64,000 nucleotides of DNA, taken from contig NZ_JAJEJQ010000002.1 of NCBI RefSeq assembly GCF_021390575.1, forward strand, positions 1,426,001-1,490,000. Direction: 5' to 3'. The position numbers were made by a program, and so were the translations under genes. This stretch comes from Paraburkholderia adhaesiva. GTDB taxonomy: Bacteria > Pseudomonadota > Gammaproteobacteria > Burkholderiales > Burkholderiaceae. The notes below the pieces were generated by a model. That model saw only the letters and a program-made list of their open reading frames with translations, ran no database searches and was not told the DNA's origin. Every line of letters begins with the position of its first letter. Positions within the stretch are counted from its first letter, which is position 1. Positions 46,039 through 54,839 of the stretch are shown in pieces.

Positions 46039-47189
46039 CCGACGACAACCACACCGTACCTCTCTCTTCTCGAAGCGCCCGCCGGCACCGTCCGGCGGTC
46101 GGCATCTCGCTGTTCGCGAGAGATGGCCAGGCGATCTGGGAAAACGGCATTCACCAGAACATCGCGTTCCTCGCGATGATGCTCAAGCGCTCCGATCAGA
46201 TCGGTCCGGTCTGGTTCCTGAACGGCGGCGACGCGCGCACTTTGCCCGCTGGTCTCGATCTCGACGGCCTCGACGTGCCGCTCGTTCAACCGAACGACGT
46301 CACGCACGAAATCGACATCGCGATCGAAATGGGTGCGCAGTTGCCGCTCGAATGGCTCAGGCACGTCAAGGCATTAGATACGAAGCTCATCGCGTGCTTC
46401 GTCGGCCACATCTATAGCAGCCTGGCCGAGACGCCGATATTCGGCAAGCCGTCCGGGCACATCTTCAATGGCGCGCCGTTCGACGAGGTCTGGGTGCTGC
46501 CGAAGGCAGCGAAGACCGACGTGCCTCTGCTGCGCACGCTGATACGCGCGCCGGTCTACACGATGCCGCACATCTGGTCGCCGTATTTTCTCGAGCGGCG
46601 CATCGCCGCGCTCGCACGCGAGGGCGGGGCGTTCGGCTACCGGCCGGGCCGCAAAGCATGGCGGCTCGCGACGCTCGAGCCGAATATTTCGGTGGTTAAG
46701 ACGTGCCATTATCCGATGCTCGCGTGCGACGAGTTTTACCGCGCGCAACCGGAAGCGGTTGAGCATCTGTTCGTTGTGAACGCGATGCACCTGAAGGAAC
46801 ATCCAACCTTCCTGCATTTCGCAAACAGTCTCGATCTCGTGCGCGAGCATAAGGCGACGTTCGACCCACGCATCGACCTGCCAGGTTTGATGGCACGCCA
46901 TGCCGACGCCATCGTGTCTCACCACTGGGAAAATCCGCAGAACTATCTCTACTACGATGTTTTATACGGCGGCTATCCGCTAATCCACAATTCCACGCTG
47001 CTCGCCGACGCCGGCTACTACTACCCCGACTTCGATTCAGCCGCAGGTGGCCGTGCGCTTGCGCACGCATGGCGCCATCACGACGCGCAACTCGACGATT
47101 ACCGCGCAAAGGCCAACGCCCTGCTGAAATCGGTTTCCATCGAACATCAGGCGAATCTCGACGCCTATGTGGTTCGCCTCATCGCCTGA
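46035..47189 (+). CDS. DUF2827 protein 1, putative glycosyltransferase
   Basis: This 384-residue cytoplasmic protein belongs to DUF2827. The GTG start overlaps the adhesin TGA (GTGA), so it is translated with the adhesin. Shared motifs among the three paralogues are IWENGIHQN near the start and SHHWENPQNYLYYDVLYGGY with PLIHNS near the end. The latter looks like the C-terminal donor-sugar site of GT-B glycosyltransferases (E, P, then a Gly-Tyr-Pro loop). I infer that it glycosylates the Ser/Thr-rich adhesin stalk; the family itself is uncharacterised. Confidence 0.82.
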   Translation: MTDDNHTVPLSSRSARRHRPAVGISLFARDGQAIWENGIHQNIAFLAMMLKRSDQIGPVWFLNGGDARTLPAGLDLDGLDVPLVQPNDVTHEIDIAIEMGAQLPLEWLRHVKALDTKLIACFVGHIYSSLAETPIFGKPSGHIFNGAPFDEVWVLPKAAKTDVPLLRTLIRAPVYTMPHIWSPYFLERRIAALAREGGAFGYRPGRKAWRLATLEPNISVVKTCHYPMLACDEFYRAQPEAVEHLFVVNAMHLKEHPTFLHFANSLDLVREHKATFDPRIDLPGLMARHADAIVSHHWENPQNYLYYDVLYGGYPLIHNSTLLADAGYYYPDFDSAAGGRALAHAWRHHDAQLDDYRAKANALLKSVSIEHQANLDAYVVRLIA

Positions 47190-47204
47190 ACCCGGAGGAC
47201 ATGC

Positions 47205-48359
47205 ATGCCCGACGCCAGTTCCCTCCGCGTGCCCAATGCAGACAAGCGTCTCGTCGTCGGCGTTTCGCTGTTCGTGCGCGGCGCCGGGCAATCGCTGTGG
47301 GAAAACGGGATCTTCCAGAACTGCCTGCTGCTGATTCTGCTGCTGCGCCAATCGCCGCTCGTGGCGCAAGCCGTCATGGTGAATGGCGGGGATCAGATCA
47401 TCGATCCGCAGATGATGCTCGGCGACTGGAATGTGCCGCTGTGGTCGATGGATGAAGCGATGCAACGCTGCGACTTGCTGATCGAGATGAGCGCACAGCT
47501 CAACGCGGACTGGATCGCCGCATTTCGACAGCGCGGCGGCAAAGTGGCGACCCTTCGCGTGGGCAATGATTACGTCATCGACATCGAGCGCGCCATGTTC
47601 GACAAACCCTCGGGGTTCTTGTTCTCCGGCGCGCACTACGACGGTGTGTGGACGATTCCGGAATTCAGGCGCTCGTGTCTGCACTATTTCCAGACCGGGC
47701 TGCGCGCGCCGGTGACAATCGTTCCGCACATCTGGCATCCCATGCTGTTCGACAAGGCGCGCGCGGCGCGCGGCCCGGACCTCGAATACGGGTACAAACC
47801 CGGCAAACCACGCTGGCGCGTAGCGATGTTCGAGCCGAACATCTGCATGGTGAAGACGAGCATTATCCCGATGCTGGTCGTCGAGGAAGCGTATCGGGCG
47901 AAACCCGATTTCCTTGAAATCGTGCGCGTATGCAACACACTGCACGTCAAGGATCACACGACCTTCCTGCATTTCGCAAAACGTCTCGACATCGTCGAGC
48001 ATGGCATCGCGACATTCGAGGGCCGCCACGCGGTGTACGAGTTAATGGCTGCCTACGGTGACGCCGTCGTATCGCACACGTGGGAAAACGCGCAGAACTA
48101 TCTATATTATGAATTGCTGCACGGCGACTATCCGCTGATCCACAACTCGCCGTTCATGGGTGACGCAGGATATTACTATCCGGACTTCGATTGTCAGGCG
48201 GGCGGACGTGCACTGCTAAAAGCCTTTGCCGAACACGATGCGAATCTCGACGCGTACCGCGAACGGTCGCGGCGTGTGCTCGATTCGGTCAGCATCGACA
48301 ACCCGGACAACGTCACGGCGTACTCGGACGCCATCGCAGCGCTCTACGTTGACGCGTAA
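47205..48359 (+). CDS. DUF2827 protein 2, putative glycosyltransferase
   Basis: This 384-residue protein is the closest paralogue of the preceding one (same length; LWENGIFQN, then HTWENAQNYLYYELLHGDYP and AGYYYPDFD). A CGGAGGA ribosome site lies 15 bases after the previous stop. Clear homology along the whole length shows tandem duplication. Central residues MFEPNICMVKTSIIPMLVVE are conserved in all three copies. Confidence 0.84.
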   Translation: MPDASSLRVPNADKRLVVGVSLFVRGAGQSLWENGIFQNCLLLILLLRQSPLVAQAVMVNGGDQIIDPQMMLGDWNVPLWSMDEAMQRCDLLIEMSAQLNADWIAAFRQRGGKVATLRVGNDYVIDIERAMFDKPSGFLFSGAHYDGVWTIPEFRRSCLHYFQTGLRAPVTIVPHIWHPMLFDKARAARGPDLEYGYKPGKPRWRVAMFEPNICMVKTSIIPMLVVEEAYRAKPDFLEIVRVCNTLHVKDHTTFLHFAKRLDIVEHGIATFEGRHAVYELMAAYGDAVVSHTWENAQNYLYYELLHGDYPLIHNSPFMGDAGYYYPDFDCQAGGRALLKAFAEHDANLDAYRERSRRVLDSVSIDNPDNVTAYSDAIAALYVDA

Positions 48360-48409
48360 TCTGCAGTTAACACGAGGCGACACTCGAAATTCTCACGACC
48401 CTGCCCCCG

Positions 48410-49552
48410 ATGACGTCCCCTGTCGAATTGAACGGCCTTCGCATCGGCATCACAATCGGCCTTCGCACTCCCGACGAAAGCCTCTGGATCAACGGCATCA
48501 AGCAGAACGCGCTGTTTCTTGCGAAGCTGCTGATGGCGTCGTCGCACGGCTATCGCGTGACGCTTGTGAACACGACGGACGTGCCGCTGACCGATGCGCT
48601 GCCGTGGAATCGCGTCGTGTACGCCACCCGCTCGTTTAGCGAGGTAAAAGACGCACTGGACGTGTTGATCGAACTGGGCGGGCAAATCGACGCCGAACAG
48701 ACCGCGTATTTAAAGGCGCGTGGCGCGAAAATCGTCAGCTATTGCTGCGGTGTCGAGTACATCAACGCGATTGAATCCATTCTGTTTGGCCGGCGCTTGT
48801 GGGATTCGCTGTTCATCAATCGCGGTTATGACGAGATCTGGGCTATTCCGCAGATCGCGCCGTCGTCGCTGCCTTTCCTGCAATCTTTGCGACGCTGCCC
48901 AGGACGTGTCGTGCCGTTCGTCTGGGATCCGATGTGCCTGACCGAACGCACACAAGCGCTGCGCAATCACGGCGAATACCGGCCGAGCGGCGTGCGCGCG
49001 AAACGCCTGACCGTGATGGAACCCAATCACGACGTCGTGAAATCCTGCATCTACCCCATGCTGATCATCGACGAAGCGTTTCGAAGCGAGCCAGACGCGA
49101 TCGGGTTCACGCACGTGACGAACGCGGAAACGCTCGCTAACACAAGCCCCGAGTTCGTCATGTTGATGAACTACCTGGATGTCGTGCGCGCTGGTAAGGC
49201 GAGCTTCGTCGGACGCTTCGAAACGCCGGTTTTCCTCGCCGAGCTGACTGACGTCGTCATATCGCATCAGTGGGAAAATCCGCTGAGCTACTTTTATTTC
49301 GAGGTGTGCTGGCAGGGCTATCCGCTCGTACACAACGCACGACTGGCGCCGGAACTGGGGTATTACTACCAGGACAACGACGTGCAGCAAGGCGCCGACT
49401 TGCTGTTGTACGTGTTGCGCGAACATGACGGGAACTGGCAGGAATATGCGCGGCGTCAGCGCGAAATCCTGCGACGCTACACGCCCGGCAACCCGGCGCT
49501 GATTGCCGGGTACGACACATTGCTTGCGCGGCTGATCGGCGTAACGACCTGA
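48410..49552 (+). CDS. DUF2827 protein 3, putative glycosyltransferase
   Basis: This 380-residue protein is the most diverged of the three: LWINGIKQN, MEPNHDVVKSCIYPMLIID and SHQWENPLSYFYFEVCWQGY. It keeps the motif order, so it should share the fold but may use another acceptor or sugar. It lies 50 bases after copy 2 and probably ends the adhesin operon. Confidence 0.82.
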   Translation: MTSPVELNGLRIGITIGLRTPDESLWINGIKQNALFLAKLLMASSHGYRVTLVNTTDVPLTDALPWNRVVYATRSFSEVKDALDVLIELGGQIDAEQTAYLKARGAKIVSYCCGVEYINAIESILFGRRLWDSLFINRGYDEIWAIPQIAPSSLPFLQSLRRCPGRVVPFVWDPMCLTERTQALRNHGEYRPSGVRAKRLTVMEPNHDVVKSCIYPMLIIDEAFRSEPDAIGFTHVTNAETLANTSPEFVMLMNYLDVVRAGKASFVGRFETPVFLAELTDVVISHQWENPLSYFYFEVCWQGYPLVHNARLAPELGYYYQDNDVQQGADLLLYVLREHDGNWQEYARRQREILRRYTPGNPALIAGYDTLLARLIGVTT

Positions 49553-49565
49553 ATGAATGGCGGCA

Positions 49566-50363
49566 CTAATCGCGCGGCAAGCCAGGTGCACGACGTGCAG
49601 CGCGTTGCGGAATCAGCAGGAGGCAACCCGCAATGAACGCAACCAGAATGCCCGACGCGTAAAACCGGCTGAACTCCAGGCCGCCTTGTGCAATGGGTTT
49701 GTCGAAAAAGTCGCCGAGGGTCGCACCAAGCGGGCGCGTCAGGACGAACGCAGCCCAGAAGAGCGCCGTGCGCGAAACCCGAGGCCAAAGCCACAGCAGA
49801 CCGATAATGACCAGCCCGGCGCCAAAAATCGCCGCGCTCGCTTCATAGCCGAGACCGAGACCGCCCCGATCTTCGCCGGCTACCCAGTCGCCGAGTGCCG
49901 TGCCGAGTGTCTGCGAAAACAGGATCGTGACCCAGTAAAACCACTCGACGCGCGGACTCACGACACTTTCGACCGAAACGGTACCTTCCACGCGATACCA
50001 GATCGCGAGACTGGCGGCCAGCAGCGCGAAAATGATAGTGACACCACCCGGATAGCCGAGGCCAAGCGAGCGGTCGCAGAAGTCAGCAAGCGTCGTGCCG
50101 AGCGTCGTCGTGGCGACGATGGTGGCCCAGTAAAGCGTCGAATGGAACTTGCGCGCACGGATTTGCGCCGAAACCAGCACGAGAAACGCCGCAAGAAAAA
50201 TAAGGGAACCAATCAAATAGCCGAGATTCAGCGACATGCTCACCCAGTCGCCGCCCGTTTCACCGAGCGTGGTGCTGGCGATTTTGATGATCCAGAAGCC
50301 GAGCGTCACCGCGGGTACTTTCGTGACAGCGTGCTCGACCAGATCTCGGGATCTGGAATGCAT
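49566..50363 (-). CDS. COG4705-type membrane protein with four internal repeats
   Basis: This 265-residue protein has about eight membrane helices arranged as four repeats. Each repeat has a TLG-x3-5-D motif (TTLGETGGD, TTLGTTLAD, QTLGTALGD, RPLGATLGD). It matches the uncharacterised COG4705 family. An AAGGAG site precedes the ATG at 50363. The conserved membrane acidic residues suggest a transporter, but no substrate is known. Confidence 0.85.
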   Translation of the reverse strand: MHSRSRDLVEHAVTKVPAVTLGFWIIKIASTTLGETGGDWVSMSLNLGYLIGSLIFLAAFLVLVSAQIRARKFHSTLYWATIVATTTLGTTLADFCDRSLGLGYPGGVTIIFALLAASLAIWYRVEGTVSVESVVSPRVEWFYWVTILFSQTLGTALGDWVAGEDRGGLGLGYEASAAIFGAGLVIIGLLWLWPRVSRTALFWAAFVLTRPLGATLGDFFDKPIAQGGLEFSRFYASGILVAFIAGCLLLIPQRAARRAPGLPRD

Positions 50364-50585
50364 TGGGAAACTCCTTGTGTCGTAGACCGACGAGACAAAT
50401 GAGTTTCCGAATATAAACGCTCGAGTGTTAACAGACGCTTAACTCCCCCTTCGGATTCCGTAGCGCATTGCGTACAGTATTAGCGGGTCTGGCACGCAAA
50501 AAACGGGCGCGATTGCCAGACCTGACATCATCAAATGGGTGGGCGCCCATCCTGCCGAAGAAGCCCGATTCTTCGAGTCGTCGCA

Positions 50586-51401
50586 TCAGTTGCGCGTAAC
50601 AGTGACTCGCAGGAATGTAGCCGGTATCGACGTGAAATCGCGGTTATCACTCCGGTTCCCAGCCTCGAACACTTCGCCCAACTCACGCTGAAGATCGTCG
50701 GCCCGTCCGTTCGCTTGCGCCGCCGCGAAGGCGTTCATGGTTGGCCCATAAAAATCACGGAAGACGTCGAGCAGCTGTGTCGGAGGAGCGGGGAAATTGA
50801 AAAGCCACGTCTCCCGGGTGCAATTGACGTTGTCCGGCACGATCCCCGCAGCACCGAACCGTTCCCTGACAATCGCCTCATTGCCCCACGTCATCGGGCT
50901 GATGAATCCTTCCGGTGGCGGCGGTGAATAGGCACTGCTGATCTTGAGAACCTGTGCGACAAACGTCGGATCGTTCGGAATCCAGTTCCCCATGACGATC
51001 CGCCCGCCGGGCCGGGTCACGCGCACCATCTCCCGCGCGACATCGGCGGGATTCGGCGCAAACATGGCGCCGAAGATACTTACGACGAGGTCGAACGATT
51101 CGTCCTGCAGGTCGTGCAGATTGGATGCGTCGCCTTCCTGAAAGCGGCAATTGGTGAGGTTCGCCTCCTGCGCGCGGCGGTTACCCGCGGCGACAAGATT
51201 GCTCGCGATATCGACGCCCAGCACGTCGGCGCCAAGTCTCGCCATGGGCAGAGCCGTCGTGCCGTCGCCGCATCCGAGATCGAGAATCTTGTTCCCACTT
51301 CCAATTCCGAGGCTATTCGCGAGCGCTTCGCCACTCTCGCGCATGCTCGCAGCAACACGTGTGAAATCGCCCTTTTCCCACAGCGCTTTGTTCTGGTTCA
51401 T
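50586..51401 (-). CDS. Class I SAM-dependent methyltransferase
   Basis: This 271-residue enzyme has motif I KILDLGCGDGTTALPMA, the acidic strand-2 end GVDIAS, and motif III after RPGGRIVMGNW. It resembles UbiE/COQ5-type methyltransferases. The start at 51401 (MNQNKALWEKGDF) follows a GGAGGAG site. Substrate unknown. It is divergent from the next three-gene operon. Confidence 0.87.
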   Translation of the reverse strand: MNQNKALWEKGDFTRVAASMRESGEALANSLGIGSGNKILDLGCGDGTTALPMARLGADVLGVDIASNLVAAGNRRAQEANLTNCRFQEGDASNLHDLQDESFDLVVSIFGAMFAPNPADVAREMVRVTRPGGRIVMGNWIPNDPTFVAQVLKISSAYSPPPPEGFISPMTWGNEAIVRERFGAAGIVPDNVNCTRETWLFNFPAPPTQLLDVFRDFYGPTMNAFAAAQANGRADDLQRELGEVFEAGNRSDNRDFTSIPATFLRVTVTRN

Positions 51402-51731
51402 GTCTCCTCCTTGCCGGGTTGAAACGACAAGTGGCATCGTAGGCGCGGCGATTCCCCTCAAATGTGGGCGAACGCACAGAGCCAGGTGAATGCGTTGCCC
51501 CCGCGTTTAAAGCGCCGTCCGACGCGCCCGGGCGAGGCACGAACGCGGTTTCCCGCGCTCGCGACTGCGTCTGGCGCGCGCGGGTTGAAACCATTCCCGC
51601 ATCCCTTCACGCCATCAAAGTCGTCATTCGCGACGAAAACCAGCCGCTTCGTCGCAAGCACCTCGAAAACAGCCCGGACACCACACAGACTGCAGTCGTC
51701 GAGTTCGCTCGCCCTCTTCTGGAGCGCCACC
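51402..51731. other. Divergent intergenic region, no gene seen
   Basis: 330 bases separate the methyltransferase gene from the DUF2306-like gene. GC-driven open frames cross it, but none has a ribosome site. It probably contains both promoters. Confidence 0.45.
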
Positions 51732-52109
51732 ATGCCTGCTGCCGTCGCTATCCATCTCGCCACTGCAACGCTTTCTGTCATACTCGGAACCGCCGTGTCC
51801 CTCGCCGGAAAAGGAAGCCCGAACCACCGGTGGCTCGGGCGCCTGTGGGTCCTGGCCATGATCGTCACCGTGCTAAGTTCGTTCGATATTCGCGAACTGA
51901 ATCAGGGGCATTTTTCCTGGATACACGGGCTCTCGTTGCTGACGCTGGCAAGCCTTGCACGCGCCATCTGGGCAATCCGGCACGGCAACGTACGCGGCCA
52001 CCGGTTCGCCATGCGCGGGACGTTCGCCGGGCTCGTGATCGCCGGCATCGCCGCCGTCGCGACGCCGGACCGGCTACTCAACTTCATCGTGACCCGCTGG
52101 ATCGCATGA
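51732..52109 (+). CDS. DUF2306-like small membrane protein
   Basis: This 125-residue protein has four membrane helices. Residues HLATATLSVILG, GSPNHRWLGRLWVLAMI, SWIHGLSLLTL and GHRFAMRGTFAGL fit the DUF2306 family, with its conserved His residues within helices. The ATG at 51732 follows a GGAG site. Its stop overlaps the kinase start by ATGA, so it may act as a sensor part of the LytS-LytTR system or be controlled by it. Confidence 0.8.
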   Translation: MPAAVAIHLATATLSVILGTAVSLAGKGSPNHRWLGRLWVLAMIVTVLSSFDIRELNQGHFSWIHGLSLLTLASLARAIWAIRHGNVRGHRFAMRGTFAGLVIAGIAAVATPDRLLNFIVTRWIA

Positions 52110-53239
52110 TGCCTGGCACAAGCATGAAATTCACCGACGTTGTCGCCTGTTCCGCAGTCTCGGCGAGACAACTGCTGGCCCGATACGCGCGCGAGGCGGT
52201 CATCGTCGTCATCGGCAACGCGTTGATTGCGGTCGGACTGACTGCGGTCGGTATCGGTAAGAGCCTCGGCGAAAACCTCGTTTTCAGCCAGGCCATCGGC
52301 CTGTCGATCACGCTGCTGTTCGACGTCGGACGCTTTCTCCTGGAGCGGAGAAACGCGCTCACTGCCCCCCGGCTCGGGGTGGTGATGGTGATCGCGCTGG
52401 TGGTCGGCGCCTTGATCGGGCGCGCTATCGCGAGCCTGCTGCTCGGCCTCGACGTCAGCAAGACGTTCGCCCCGCGTGATCTGGCCACGACGGGCTGGGT
52501 GGCGCTCATCGCCACGCTGCTGGCGACCTGGTACGGCTGGTCGCGTGCGCGGATCGCAGTCCTGAGCGAGCAGGTCGCGCGCGCCGCGTGGCAGAGAGAA
52601 GCCACCGAACGAACGGCAATCAGTGCCCGTTTGCAGGCGTTGCAGGCGCAGATCGAGCCGCACTTTCTGTTCAATACACTAGCGACGCTCGACAGCCTGA
52701 TCGTGTCCGATCCGCCACGCGCACGCGAACTGCTTGGGCGCCTCAACCGCTTCCTTCGCGCCACGCTCGAAGCATCGCGAACCGGGAGCGAAACGCTCGC
52801 AGTCCAGTTTGCGGTGCTCGACGCGATGCTTGCCGTGCACCGGATGCGCCTCGGTGAACGGCTCGCCTATTCACTGGATCTCCCGGGCGATTGCGCGGAC
52901 CTCGCGGTGCCGCCGATGCTGCTGCAACCGCTCGTCGAAAATGCGCTCAAGCATGGCATCCAGGGCACGGTCGTGGGCGGCCGCATCGACGTGAGCGCGA
53001 AACGTGACGGCCCGGACGTCGAACTGACGGTCACCGACAACGGCCCCGGCTTCGGCGCAACGCCGGACACGCAGGGCACCGGCATCGGGCTCGCGAATGT
53101 GCGTGAGCGGCTCGCGGTGCTCTACGGCGATCGCGGCACGCTAACGCTCGTCGAGCATGCGCCGCATGGCGTCGTCGCGAGAGTCCGTCTGCCGTTGGCC
53201 GAGGCGGACAGCATCAACACAGAGACAGCCGCCCGATGA
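52106..53239 (+). CDS. LytS/YehU-family sensor histidine kinase
   Basis: This 377-residue membrane kinase has four helices in the first 150 residues and then a His_kinase domain with QIEPHFLFNTLATLDSL, where the His after EP is phosphorylated. The ATPase part shows NALKHG, DNGPGF and GTGIGLANVRERL. The start at 52106 overlaps the upstream stop. Its partner is the LytTR regulator overlapping its own stop at 53236. The signal is unknown. Confidence 0.9.
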   Translation: MMPGTSMKFTDVVACSAVSARQLLARYAREAVIVVIGNALIAVGLTAVGIGKSLGENLVFSQAIGLSITLLFDVGRFLLERRNALTAPRLGVVMVIALVVGALIGRAIASLLLGLDVSKTFAPRDLATTGWVALIATLLATWYGWSRARIAVLSEQVARAAWQREATERTAISARLQALQAQIEPHFLFNTLATLDSLIVSDPPRARELLGRLNRFLRATLEASRTGSETLAVQFAVLDAMLAVHRMRLGERLAYSLDLPGDCADLAVPPMLLQPLVENALKHGIQGTVVGGRIDVSAKRDGPDVELTVTDNGPGFGATPDTQGTGIGLANVRERLAVLYGDRGTLTLVEHAPHGVVARVRLPLAEADSINTETAAR

Positions 53240-54135
53240 AACTCCACCCGCCTGCCGACACGGCACCGAACCAGGACGACCGGCACAACCGGCACGCTAG
53301 CGCCGGAGGCACGCGCGTCCGCACCGCCGTGATCGCTGAAGACGAGCCGCTGATCGCCGCCGCGCTCAAGCGGGAACTGGCGGCCGCCTGGCCCGCGCTG
53401 AACATCGCGGCGACGGTCGGAAACGGTCACGACGCCATCGAACGCATCGCGGCACTGCATCCGGACGTCGCGTTCCTCGATATCTCGATGCCGGGTGCGA
53501 CAGGACTCGACGTTGCGCGCGCATGCGCTGCGCTCGCCGCGCCGCCGCAGATCGTGTTCGTGACCGCTTACAACGAATATGCGCTGGACGCGTTCGACGC
53601 GGCCGCCATCGACTATCTCCTGAAGCCCGTCGATTCCGCCCGGCTCGCGCGCACGATCGAGCGATTGCGTGCGCGTCTCGACGAGCCTCGCGCGGCAGGC
53701 ACGCCTGACACGCAGTTGCACGCGGATCTGCAACGCGTACTCGGCCAACTCGATACGATCACGCGCACCGTCGCGCGGGAAAACCGCACACTAAGCGATG
53801 AGCGCAACGCGCCGCTGCGTTATCTGCGCGCGTCGAGCGGCAGCGAAGTCCGCATGGTGCCGGTCGACGAAGTGCTGTTCTTCGAGGCCGCCGATAAATA
53901 CGTCGTCGTTACAACGCGTACCGGCGAACTGCTGATCCGCACGAGCCTGAAGGAATTGTGCGCGCAACTGGATCCCGCGCGATTCTGGCAGGTTCATCGA
54001 AGTACGGTCGTGAATGTCGACCAGGTGGACAGCGCTTCGACCAATGCGCTCGGCAAAATGACGCTGAAACTGCGCGGCCACGCGGTTCTGCTTGCGGTCA
54101 GCAAGCAATACGCGCACCTGTTCCGCCAAATGTGA
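53236..54135 (+). CDS. LytTR-family response regulator
   Basis: This 299-residue protein has a receiver (EDEPLIAAALKREL, phosphoacceptor in FLDISMPGATGLD, lysine in LLKPVD) at about residues 35-150 and a LytTR DNA-binding domain at about 195-299 (VDEVLFFEAADKYVVV, RFWQVHRSTVVNVD). It is coupled to the kinase gene by ATGA. LytTR domains bind paired direct repeats; I did not identify a target here. An N-terminal extension of about 30 polar residues is unusual, so a start at a later codon is possible. Confidence 0.91.
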   Translation: MKLHPPADTAPNQDDRHNRHASAGGTRVRTAVIAEDEPLIAAALKRELAAAWPALNIAATVGNGHDAIERIAALHPDVAFLDISMPGATGLDVARACAALAAPPQIVFVTAYNEYALDAFDAAAIDYLLKPVDSARLARTIERLRARLDEPRAAGTPDTQLHADLQRVLGQLDTITRTVARENRTLSDERNAPLRYLRASSGSEVRMVPVDEVLFFEAADKYVVVTTRTGELLIRTSLKELCAQLDPARFWQVHRSTVVNVDQVDSASTNALGKMTLKLRGHAVLLAVSKQYAHLFRQM

Positions 54136-54241
54136 ATCCGCCAGGGCCCGCGCGTGCGGGACGCGCGCACCCGGACCGTTGCACCGCCGTCAAAGTTACA
54201 ACAGCGTTCGCCAGAAAAAGTTGACGGCGGCAAACCGGATT

Positions 54242-54440
54242 CGGTACCCTCCGCGCTGATGGTTCCCGTCACAGGGATCAAATGGGAACGCAGTAGAGGC
54301 GTACGCGCTTCGAGTCTGCGGCTGTGCCCGCAACTGTAAGCGGCGAGTCCGTGCCAATCATGACCACTGGGTGACCGGGAAGGTCGGCATCGGACGGCGA
54401 CCCGCAAGCCAGGAGACCTGCCATCGACCGAGGTCCAAGC
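54242..54440 (+). ncRNA. Cobalamin riboswitch
   Basis: The core elements appear in order: GGTTCCCGTCACAGGG and ATGGGAACGCAGTAG near 54261-54295, the conserved GCTGTGCCCGCAACTGTAAG at 54321-54340, ACCACTGGG near 54363, GGGAAGGTCG near 54377, and the B12 box AGCCAGGAGACCTGCC at 54407-54422. These fold as the adenosylcobalamin-binding element that shuts off expression when B12 is plentiful. It lies upstream of btuB, as expected. Confidence 0.95.
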
Positions 54441-54839
54441 AGCCGCACCGGGCGGGGTTTCCCGATGCGCAAGCACCGCCTTTGCGCGGTTGCGAGTTGC
54501 AAGGACAGCCCGACCTCAGGATCTGTCACATGTCCACCCATCTGGAAACCGCTTCCCGGAAGGAAGCGTTACGCCGCCGCGTCAGCGGCCGGCATTCACA
54601 CAACGCGCGAAGCTCAGGAATCGCGCGCATCGTTCGAATCGCTCGCCGATCCGTTCTGTCTGCCTCATCTGCCGCGCCCGGCTGCGCCCCGCACTAGCCG
54701 CCCAGCCGCACAGGGCCGCGCTCCGCATGGCCGCCACGCCCCGATTCCGACTCGGGATGGTGCCGCCAGCGCGTGTGCTTCGTGGCCCTGCCAGCCGCCG
54801 CAATCGAGCCAGATCAATAACGCATTCGAAGAGCCACAC
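54441..54839 (+). other. Long leader between riboswitch and btuB
   Basis: About 400 bases lie between the B12 box and the btuB start codon. One frame is open through it and continues into btuB, and another gives a 55-codon frame from 54533 (MSTHLETASRKEALRRR), but neither has a ribosome site. I see no clear terminator, so the riboswitch may act on translation or through Rho. Confidence 0.4.
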
